Positions 41,569 to 48,385 of a stretch of 48,385 bases of DNA are shown piece by piece. Where the stretch lies: the NCBI GenBank assembly GCA_012515445.1, contig JAAYYI010000095.1:1-48385 (forward strand), written 5' to 3'. Below the pieces are notes generated by a model, which ran no database searches, had not been told where the DNA came from, and saw only the letters and a list, made by a program, of their open reading frames with translations. The position numbers and the translations under genes are program-made. The number at the start of each line of letters is the position of its first letter. Within the stretch, counting starts at the first letter, position 1. The stretch comes from Candidatus Bathyarchaeota archaeon. GTDB taxonomy: Archaea; Thermoproteota; Bathyarchaeia; Bathyarchaeales; Bathycorpusculaceae.

Positions 41569-41875
41569 TCTCGCTTACTACCTCATCTTCTCCTTCGCCC
41601 TCTACATCGTGGGCATCTACTGTTTGGCAACTAAACGCAACCTCATCCGGCTGCTGCTGGGTGTAGAGATGCTCGTAAACGCCGCCAACATCAACTTTAT
41701 CACTTTCGCCGCATACGCCGCCCCGGGCTTCGTGGATTCGCTGGGGCACTCTTTTGCGGCTATCTCAATTGGGCTTGCGGGTGCATTAAGCGCTGTTGCT
41801 CTTGCAGTTGTTGTGCTGCTGTATCGGCGCTATGGAACTTTGGATTCGGATGAACTCAAACAGTTGAGGGGATAG
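41561..41875 (+). CDS. nuoK: NuoK-like membrane subunit
   Basis: A 104-residue three-helix NuoK/FpoK/MrpC-type subunit of the proton channel. The conserved LIRLLLGVEMLVNAANINFI carries the membrane Glu (near residue 37), and the third helix AISIGLAGALSAVALAVVVLLYRRYGT is typical. ATG start, overlapping the preceding gene by 8 bases. It ends 10 bases before the NuoN-like gene. Confidence 0.95.
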   Translation: MLDLAYYLIFSFALYIVGIYCLATKRNLIRLLLGVEMLVNAANINFITFAAYAAPGFVDSLGHSFAAISIGLAGALSAVALAVVVLLYRRYGTLDSDELKQLRG

Positions 41876-41885
41876 AAAAGCCGCT

Positions 41886-43352
41886 ATGTTTACGTTACCG
41901 TTTGATCTGCTGCTGATATTCACAGTTGCTTCACCTATACTTGGTTGGGTGTCTCCCAAGCAGTACAGGGCTAAAATATGCGGCGTATTCGCCGCGGCTG
42001 CGCTGGTAGTGGTTGGAGTTGCGTTATTCGGCTTATACCAAGATGTAGTCGCCAACGCAGCGGTTTATTTGCCGAGCAACGCCCTTAACTTTGCCACACT
42101 TCGAGTCGACGCCTTAAGCATCTTCATGACCGCTATCTTCTTAGGTTTAGGCTTCGCGGCAACTATCTACTCAATCGCGTACGTTGAAAACAGCGGCAGA
42201 ACACCATTCTACTTCACCCTGATTTTGGCATTGATCAGCGGCATGGTCGGCATAGTGTTCGCAGGTGACCTCCTGGCGCTCTATGTGTTCTGGGAGCTCA
42301 TGTCCATCTCCTCCTACGCGCTCGTCGCGTTCTTCAAAGAGGAAGGCACACCTATCGAGGCAGGCTTCAAATTCCTGATCATGAGCGCCGCTGGCTCCGC
42401 AACCGCACTATTCGGCATTTCACTAATCTACGGATTAACGGGCACATTGAACTTTGAAGGCTTGGTAGCTGCTTTAAGCGGTGCTACACCGAACGCTTGG
42501 ATTTACCTTGCCGCAGTATTCGTCTTTGTTGGTTTCGGCGTAAAAACTGCGGTTTTCCCACTGCACACCTGGTTGCCAGACGCCTACTCAGCAGCTTCCG
42601 CCCCGATATCTGCGATTCTCTCAGGCATAGTAATAGGCCCCGGAGTTTACGCGCTGGCTAAAGTGTTCTTCACAGCGTTCCTCCCAATCCAGACCGCTTG
42701 GACGCTGGCGTTCGCCGTGCTTGCAGTTGTAACGATGCTTATCGGCAACATAACTGCACTCAGGCAAACCGACCTAAAACGGATGCTCGCATACTCAAGC
42801 ATAGGCCAAGTCGGCTACATGCTAATCGGTTTCGCAGCGGCATCGCAACTGGGCCTAACCGGAACTTTTCTGCAGTTCTTCAACCACGCGCTCATGAAGG
42901 GATGCGCTTTCCTCTGCGCCGGCGCAATCATTTACAGGCTCGGCTCCCGCGATATCTCTGGCATGCAGGGCGTAGGCAGAAAGATGCCTCTAACAGCGTT
43001 TGCGTTTGCCATCTCAGTCGCTGCGTTGGTCGGGTTGCCTCCGCTGTGCGGTTTCCCCGGTGAACTCACGCTTTTCTCTTCCGCCGTTCAAGCTGACTTA
43101 ACTTGGCTGGGTGTTGCGCTTCTGCTTAACAGCGTCATCTCCGCAGGCTTCTATCTCCGCATTGTCTACGTTTTAGTCCAGCCGGTTTCGTCGCCGGCGG
43201 TTGAGAAGATAAAAGAGTCACCGCTACTGATGCTGATACCGATCCTTGCGCTTATGGTGCTCATTATATTGTTTGGCGTCTGGCCTGATCCGCTGGTAAA
43301 CTTTGCAGGCGACGCAGCGAACGCACTGATTTCTCTGGGAGGTAACCCGTAG
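41886..43352 (+). CDS. nuoN: NuoN-like antiporter subunit
   Basis: A 488-residue, 14-helix Mrp-antiporter-like subunit. Key elements are FVFWELMSISSYALVAFFKEE (channel Glu and following Lys), LHTWLPDAYSAASAPISAILSGIV, and a Lys/His helix near LQFFNHALMKGCAFLCAGAII. It sits directly after nuoK, where NuoL lies in many operons; length and the GVGRKMPLTAFAFAISVAALVG region suit NuoN or MrpD/HyfB relatives, so the letter is tentative. Contributes one of the three proton-pumping channels. GGGGATAG upstream of the ATG. Confidence 0.85.
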   Translation: MFTLPFDLLLIFTVASPILGWVSPKQYRAKICGVFAAAALVVVGVALFGLYQDVVANAAVYLPSNALNFATLRVDALSIFMTAIFLGLGFAATIYSIAYVENSGRTPFYFTLILALISGMVGIVFAGDLLALYVFWELMSISSYALVAFFKEEGTPIEAGFKFLIMSAAGSATALFGISLIYGLTGTLNFEGLVAALSGATPNAWIYLAAVFVFVGFGVKTAVFPLHTWLPDAYSAASAPISAILSGIVIGPGVYALAKVFFTAFLPIQTAWTLAFAVLAVVTMLIGNITALRQTDLKRMLAYSSIGQVGYMLIGFAAASQLGLTGTFLQFFNHALMKGCAFLCAGAIIYRLGSRDISGMQGVGRKMPLTAFAFAISVAALVGLPPLCGFPGELTLFSSAVQADLTWLGVALLLNSVISAGFYLRIVYVLVQPVSSPAVEKIKESPLLMLIPILALMVLIILFGVWPDPLVNFAGDAANALISLGGNP

Positions 43353-43353
43353 A

Positions 43354-45435
43354 ATGCAGATAATCGACGTTGCACCGTGGCTCTGCTGGATACTGCCGGC
43401 AATCGGCGCCTTAGCCGCTTTAGCCTTAAACAAAGTCAACCGCAAAGCCATGAACATAACCGTACTGTCCACGACGCTGCTAAGCTGCATAATGACGCTA
43501 CTAATGGTCCCGTCACTGCTCAACAATAGCAGCATTGATCATGCCCTGTTCTGGTTCCAGATTGCAGGCGCCCAAGTTAACGCGGGCTTACTCATCGACG
43601 CCCTAAGCATCATAGTAGCCAACGTCGTATCCTTCCTAAGCCTGCTCATCATGATTTACTCCACCAAGTACATGGCTGAAGACCCAAGCATCGCACGCTT
43701 CTGGTTCTTCATGTCACTCTTCCTCTCGTCTATGCTGCTGCTGGTTTTAGCGGACAACTTCATCTTAATGTTCATCGGCTGGAAACTGGTCAGCCTCTGC
43801 AGCTTCGGCTTAATCGGCTACTACTACCGCGACGAAAAAGAACACTGGATAGGCGGACCCGCACCCTTCCCATTCCAGAAGCCCAGCCGCAACGGCCTTA
43901 AAGCGTTGCTTATGACAAGCTTCGGTGATACCGCACTGCTCGCGGGAATAATCATACTCTACCTGTACTCTCATACCTTCAACTTTATGGAGCTGATACA
44001 GACCGCTGGCACATGGCTCCCCGCGATGGCTGCTACCCCCGGCATACTTGCGCTAACCTGCGTTCTGCTGTTGCTTGGGCCACTGGCAAAGTCTGCTCAG
44101 TTCCCATTCCACGAGTGGCTGCCCGAAGCAATGTCCGGCCCGACCCCCGTCTCCGCGTTAATCCACGCTGCCACCATGGTTAAAGCAGGAGTCTACCTAA
44201 TCGCGCGCATGCTGCCCATATTCTTCTTCGCCGCATGGGTTGCAGCACCGGCGTACCCTGAAGCCTTAACATTCTTTATTATGGCTGGCGCAATCGGTGC
44301 GTTCACCGCTTTCTTGGGCGGCACGCAGGCTATGGTTGCTAAGGAACTCAAGAAAGTCCTTGCGTACTCAACGATGAGCGCCATCGGCTACATGGTTTTG
44401 GCGTTGGGCATCTCAGGATTAAGCGCCGGCTCCTTAGTTGCTGGAACTTCGTCATCAATTTTCTTCCTGATAAACCACGGCATCTTCAAAGTCGTCCTAT
44501 TCCTCTGCGCAGGCGTAGTCATCCACTCAGCAGGCTCAATCTACCTTGACCACATGAACCTCTCAACCAAGAGGATGCGCTTCACCTTGGTTTCCATGTG
44601 GATAGGCGGATTGGCCTTGATGGGTGTGTTTCCGCTCTCTGGCTTCTGGAGCAAAGATAACGTACTAATCGCCTGTCTGGAAAGCGGGCAGTACGCGATA
44701 TTTGCGGTGGCGATGATCTCTGTGGTGTTAACTGCGTTCTATGTGTGTCGTATGATGGGTTTAGCATTCCATACAGGCACACCAGACGGTAACATCCACC
44801 GCGACGAAGAATTCCGTGACCGCAAACTAGCTGAAGACCACGCCCACGGCGAGGAAGGCCACTGGATAGAGATTTTGCCCTACGGTTTATTGGCTGCCCT
44901 AACAGTCGTGATCGGCTTAGTCGGGCCTTTGGTCAGCGAGTTTCTGTCCTCAGCTTTCTCCACTTATTACGCTAATATGGGTCTTGAAGTAGCTGCTGAA
45001 ACCCACACAGGCTTTCTCGGACTCAGCGGTTTAGGTTTAGAAGTTTTAGTTGCAGCCGTCTCAATAGTGATGATTCTAATCGGCGCAGTTCCCGCATACT
45101 TCCTCTACATCAAACCCACATCAAACCCCAGCAACCTTTTGCCGCAGACTGGTATACGCCGAACACTCTACAATTTCCTGTGGAACCGCTGGTACATCAA
45201 CGCCTTCTACAACAAAGTCTTCGTTGAACCATCAATCTGGGTGAGCAAGAGAGTTCAACGTTATATCGAGGACCCACTGAATCAAGCCATCAACGGCGGC
45301 ATACCTGAGGGCTTCAAATGGCTAAGCAGGGGCTTAAGCAGAATCCAAACGGGGAAACTGCGAATCAACATGCTCTATCTTCTGGTAACGATTGTTATCG
45401 CTTTAATCGTACTCTGGCTGGGAGGCTTCATCTAA
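43354..45435 (+). CDS. nuoL: NuoL-like antiporter subunit
   Basis: A 693-residue NuoL, the distal pumping subunit. The core 14 helices (about 1-500) include MFIGWKLVSLCSFGLIGYYY, FPFHEWLPEAMSGPTPVSALIHAATMVKAG and FLINHGIFKVVLFLCAGVVIHSAG; a further C-terminal helix plus the long amphipathic segment (about 590-693) follows, as in NuoL. Unusual is Lys rather than Glu in the motif at GWKLVSLCSFG, where other pumping subunits read G-W-E-L. A charged His-rich insertion (HRDEEFRDRKLAEDHAHGEEGH) lies near 475. GGGAGG precedes the ATG. Confidence 0.9.
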   Translation: MQIIDVAPWLCWILPAIGALAALALNKVNRKAMNITVLSTTLLSCIMTLLMVPSLLNNSSIDHALFWFQIAGAQVNAGLLIDALSIIVANVVSFLSLLIMIYSTKYMAEDPSIARFWFFMSLFLSSMLLLVLADNFILMFIGWKLVSLCSFGLIGYYYRDEKEHWIGGPAPFPFQKPSRNGLKALLMTSFGDTALLAGIIILYLYSHTFNFMELIQTAGTWLPAMAATPGILALTCVLLLLGPLAKSAQFPFHEWLPEAMSGPTPVSALIHAATMVKAGVYLIARMLPIFFFAAWVAAPAYPEALTFFIMAGAIGAFTAFLGGTQAMVAKELKKVLAYSTMSAIGYMVLALGISGLSAGSLVAGTSSSIFFLINHGIFKVVLFLCAGVVIHSAGSIYLDHMNLSTKRMRFTLVSMWIGGLALMGVFPLSGFWSKDNVLIACLESGQYAIFAVAMISVVLTAFYVCRMMGLAFHTGTPDGNIHRDEEFRDRKLAEDHAHGEEGHWIEILPYGLLAALTVVIGLVGPLVSEFLSSAFSTYYANMGLEVAAETHTGFLGLSGLGLEVLVAAVSIVMILIGAVPAYFLYIKPTSNPSNLLPQTGIRRTLYNFLWNRWYINAFYNKVFVEPSIWVSKRVQRYIEDPLNQAINGGIPEGFKWLSRGLSRIQTGKLRINMLYLLVTIVIALIVLWLGGFI

Positions 45436-45436
45436 A

Positions 45437-46924
45437 ATGGATACTGCTATTCCTTCAATACTGCTACAAGCTGTTATAGTACCGTTAATTGGTGCATTAC
45501 TCTGCGCTTTCCTAGGCAAGTACCTTAAGAGAAACACAGGGTGGATAGCTGCAGCAGCAACAATCTACTCAACCGCATTACTGGCATATGTTGCGGTGCA
45601 ACTCTGGACGCAAGGCGGACAACTAGTTGAAACCTACACTTGGGGCACCATTGTGTTCCAGTTGGACTTCGGTTTCCTCGCCGACGGCTTAAGCATACCA
45701 GTCGCGCTTGCCATGAGCATAATCTGCACAGCCATGACGGTTTACTCAATCAACTACATGGATCACCGAATAGAGCACCTCTACGGCAAAGACAAACCCG
45801 GAACCTACGCGCTCTACTACGCATTGTTCCTGCTGTTCCCAGTCGGCTTAATCGGAGGTGCCCTCTCAACAAACACCATCGAATTATTCCTATTCTTGGA
45901 ATCGGGCTTGTTCCCCTTCTACATACTGATGGATGTGTTCGGCTACAAAGATCGCCACCGCATCGCTATGATGTCTTTTGTCTGGACACAGATCGGCGCA
46001 GCGGTTTTACTGATCGGAGCCGTAATTGCAGGCGTTAAAGCGGGAAGCTTCGCCATTACCTCGTTGTCTGTGCTGTCAGGCACGGATTTAGGCTTGCTGG
46101 CATGCGGATTGATTCTTGTAGGTATCCTTATGAAGATGGGTACTTTTGGCTTCCACGTTTGGCTGCCTCTTGTGCACGCTGAGCACCCAACCTCGATAGC
46201 CGCCGTGTTAGCAACCATCGTGGGCTTCGGCACATACATGATCGCACGCCTGCTCTTCCAGAACATGTTTGCCTCATTCCAGCTCTTCAGCCTGCCACTC
46301 ATGATACTTGCAGTAGTCACGATGTTTTACGGCGCCTACCTCACCATGGGGCAAGATGACGTTAAGCGCCTCTTCGCGTGCTCAACCATCGGACAAACCG
46401 CTTACTCGATTTTAGGACTCGCAAGCATGAACGCTATGGGAGTCGAAGGCGGAGTGTTCTACTTCATCAGCCACATACTGGGCAAAGCTATCCTCTTCTC
46501 CGTCGCCGGTATCCTTGTAACGCAGACTGGCACCCGTAGCATCAAAGAGATGGGTGGCTTAGCAGGCAAAATGCCCCTGACAGCGACGCTGTGCCTTCTT
46601 GGCGCGATGATCCTTTCCGCTATTCCGCCGCTAAGCGGTTTCCAAGCGGAGTGGATACTGTTCACTGGCGTATTCATGCAGGGCCTCACAGGCACAGCCT
46701 ACATGATCTTGGCTATCCTAGCCCTCTTCGCAACCTTCCTAACCGCCGTCTACACGTTCTGGCCGGCGATCCGCATCTTCTTCGGCCCTACTCCAGCAGG
46801 CATGGAGAAAACCAAAGAAGCCCCCCTGACCATGACGGCTCCATTGGTTGCGTTAGCGGTAATTTCAGTGCTAATCGGATTATTCCCCGACATCATAATG
46901 CACTTCCTAACCTCAGTGTTTTAG
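45437..46924 (+). CDS. nuoM: NuoM-like antiporter subunit
   Basis: A 495-residue, 14-helix NuoM-like subunit. Motifs are IELFLFLESGLFPFYILMDVFGYKDRHR (channel Glu region), FGFHVWLPLVHAEHPTSIAAVLATIV and FISHILGKAILFSVAGILV. The start ATG lies 1 base after the nuoL stop. It closes the operon; no nuoN-type gene follows, so the 41886 gene supplies the third antiporter subunit. Confidence 0.9.
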   Translation: MDTAIPSILLQAVIVPLIGALLCAFLGKYLKRNTGWIAAAATIYSTALLAYVAVQLWTQGGQLVETYTWGTIVFQLDFGFLADGLSIPVALAMSIICTAMTVYSINYMDHRIEHLYGKDKPGTYALYYALFLLFPVGLIGGALSTNTIELFLFLESGLFPFYILMDVFGYKDRHRIAMMSFVWTQIGAAVLLIGAVIAGVKAGSFAITSLSVLSGTDLGLLACGLILVGILMKMGTFGFHVWLPLVHAEHPTSIAAVLATIVGFGTYMIARLLFQNMFASFQLFSLPLMILAVVTMFYGAYLTMGQDDVKRLFACSTIGQTAYSILGLASMNAMGVEGGVFYFISHILGKAILFSVAGILVTQTGTRSIKEMGGLAGKMPLTATLCLLGAMILSAIPPLSGFQAEWILFTGVFMQGLTGTAYMILAILALFATFLTAVYTFWPAIRIFFGPTPAGMEKTKEAPLTMTAPLVALAVISVLIGLFPDIIMHFLTSVF

Positions 46925-47305
46925 GGCTTGCGAATCGGCGCTTTTTATAAGGGGGGGCGGTACTGTGAGAGCAACAAAGCCCCAAACAGCCAAACGCAAT
47001 AGGCTTTTGGCGCAAACGCATAGCCGCCAAGTGAATCTGCTTGCAACCGCTTAACTTCCGCTTTTTTAGAATCAGCAGACGCATGCTACAAAGCAGTTTT
47101 CTGCTGCAAACGTTTAGCCTATAAATAAGGGGGGTCTAGAAAAAATCACGTGATAGAGCAGCATTCCTCTACCTTGATTTATCTGCTCAATGCTTTATTT
47201 GCCCCAATTCTTTGTGATGGTACAGCAAAATTTTTAATTCCACCGCTGATACTTCTCTGACAACTAAACATTACAGTAGTCGTTAGTCTCTGGAGATGCA
47301 AAAGT
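46925..47305. other. Intergenic region before threonine synthase
   Basis: 381 bases without a protein gene. It holds a second orphan TATA/G-tract motif (47119-47134), a short perfect hairpin AGCAG-TTTT-CTGCT (about 47091-47104), a perfect 10-base palindrome ATCACGTGAT (47145-47154), a longer-range inverted repeat GAGCAG (47156-47161) with CTGCTC (47183-47188), and a TATA-like TTTTTAA near 47230 for the threonine synthase gene. The region between 47140 and 47200 could encode a small RNA. Confidence 0.4.
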
Positions 47306-48385
47306 TTGGTACATCAAGAATGCATAAACTGCAAAGCAACCTACAGCATAGACGAAATCGTTTATTTCTGCAGGAAATGCGGCGATATCCTCGAAATCAA
47401 GTTTGATGGAAACGAGTTAGCGGAAGCAGCAAAGACTAGCGACTGGAAAACTAAACCGCTCTCAGTCTGGCGCTATCGCCCATTCATGCCCATCCACGAA
47501 TCCACAAAACTCGTCACACTCGGCGAAGGCGGCACAGGACTCCACCGCTCAGTCCGCTTAGGCAATGAACTTGGCCTCAAAAACCTCTACGTCAAAAACG
47601 AAGGCGAAAACCCAACAGGCAGCTTTAAAGACAGAGGCATGACAGTCGGCGTAACCAAAGCCGTCGAACTAGGTGTCCGCCACGTAATCTGCGCATCAAC
47701 AGGCAACACCAGTGCAGCCCTCGCAGCATACGCTGCACGCGCAGGAATCAAATGCACAGTCCTTATCCCCTCAGGCAAAATCGCATATGGCAAACTCAGC
47801 CAAGCCATGATCCACGGCGCCAAAGTGCTCCAGGTCAGAGGCAACTTTGACGAGGCACTAGAGTTTGTGCTCAAGTTGGGAGAGACTCACAAGGACATTT
47901 ACCTGCTAAACTCAATCAACCCCTTCAGAATCGAAGGGCAGAAATCGCTCGGCTACGAAATCTGCGAGCAACTAAACAACGAAGCGCCAGACCGCATTGT
48001 CATCCCAGTCGGCAACGCAGGAAATATCAGCGCCGCGTGGAAAGGACTCAAGGAATTTTACGAATTAGGATTAATCAAAAAACTGCCTAAAATGACGGGC
48101 ATACAAGCAGCAGGTTCAGCGCCAATCGCGCAGGCAATCAAAGCCAACAGCGAAAAAATCACACCCGTCCAGAACCCGGAAACAATCGCCACAGCAATCC
48201 GCATCGGTGCACCAGTCAGCTGGAAAAAAGCAGTGACGGCCATCCGCGAATCACACGGAACAGCCGAAACAGTAACAGACGACGAAATCCTCGACGCACA
48301 AAAAACGCTGGCGAGAGTCGAAGGCATCTTTGTCGAACCCGCAAGCGCTTCATCCATCGCTGGACTCAAGAAACTCATCAGAAAC
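47306..48385 (+). CDS. thrC: Threonine synthase (incomplete, runs off the window)
   Basis: The first 360 codons of a PLP-dependent threonine synthase, which converts O-phosphohomoserine to threonine. An N-terminal zinc ribbon (HQECINCKATY, YFCRKCGDILE) is followed by the PLP-binding NPTGSFKDRGM with its Lys, the ASTGNTSAALAAYAARAG phosphate-binding region and PVGNAGNISAAWKG. The gene is open to the last base, so the C-terminal end lies beyond the window. Start is a TTG at 47306 with GGAG 10 bases upstream; the ATG at 47296 is out of frame. Archaeal threonine synthases of this type carry the ribbon. Confidence 0.9.
   Translation, partial: MVHQECINCKATYSIDEIVYFCRKCGDILEIKFDGNELAEAAKTSDWKTKPLSVWRYRPFMPIHESTKLVTLGEGGTGLHRSVRLGNELGLKNLYVKNEGENPTGSFKDRGMTVGVTKAVELGVRHVICASTGNTSAALAAYAARAGIKCTVLIPSGKIAYGKLSQAMIHGAKVLQVRGNFDEALEFVLKLGETHKDIYLLNSINPFRIEGQKSLGYEICEQLNNEAPDRIVIPVGNAGNISAAWKGLKEFYELGLIKKLPKMTGIQAAGSAPIAQAIKANSEKITPVQNPETIATAIRIGAPVSWKKAVTAIRESHGTAETVTDDEILDAQKTLARVEGIFVEPASASSIAGLKKLIRN

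Noticed and set aside
47080-47125. Possible third, distant copy of the intergenic element (TTTCTGC and TTTAG in similar order)
   Set aside because: Matches are short and the 44-base core is not recognisable.

Overview
The window looks like a chromosomal segment of an uncultivated Thermoproteota-type archaeon, most likely Bathyarchaeia or a close relative. The reasons are TATA-box promoters with short or no leaders, frequent GTG and TTG starts, a LysW-dependent lysine operon next to an Lrp-type LysM regulator, a TrmB-family regulator, an archaeosortase with a candidate substrate, and an Fpo-like complex I gene set with NuoJ split in two. The placement is inferred from gene content. No rRNA, tRNA, CRISPR array, insertion sequence or prophage was seen.

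Layout. 0.2-1.5 kb: a CooT-like nickel-binding protein, an unknown 222-residue protein and a GIY-YIG protein. 1.5-6.1 kb (minus strand): a membrane zinc ribbon, a DUF2207 membrane protein ending in a ten-cysteine CxC-type tail, a radical SAM/SPASM enzyme, then a HAD phosphatase fused to a polyprenol-kinase-like membrane domain. 6.3-9.5 kb: a beta-helix surface protein, a membrane coiled-coil protein, rpiA and a 51-residue membrane protein. 9.8-14.5 kb: a seven-helix membrane protein overlapping a winged-helix regulator, a TrmB-like regulator, and a divergent secreted beta-propeller protein. 14.7-21.5 kb: a DUF523 protein, then lysM and divergent lysW-lysX-lysY-lysZ-lysJ-lysK, which assemble lysine (or ornithine) on the LysW carrier. 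21.6-32.3 kb: a cell-surface island with two tandem GT-C glycosyltransferases, a secreted protein with a VPE-hydrophobic-KK tail, a flippase-like protein, a sugar-nucleotide epimerase, a DPM1-like glycosyltransferase and an archaeosortase. 32.6-37.3 kb: a small lysine-rich protein and a 1451-residue RecB-type nuclease/SF1 helicase. 37.6-46.9 kb: an energy-converting complex. 47.3 kb to the end: threonine synthase, cut by the window edge.

Two systems stand out. In the first, the radical SAM/SPASM enzyme with a PqqD-like peptide-binding domain directly follows, and shares its ribosome binding site with, the gene for the Cys-tailed membrane protein. This suggests the cytoplasmic tail is a RiPP-like substrate carried on a membrane protein. 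In the second, a full complex I membrane arm (H, A, split J, K, N, L, M) is encoded with a NuoCD-like subunit that keeps all four nickel-binding cysteines of [NiFe] hydrogenases. That makes it a hydrogenase/complex I intermediate. No nuoB-like small subunit gene is visible.

Smaller signals include two copies of a conserved, hairpin-forming intergenic element of about 126 bp (41 of 44 bases identical in the core), inverted repeats next to four promoters, and two genes (the flippase and nuoH) whose N-termini need a one-base shift at a homopolymer or a non-canonical start.
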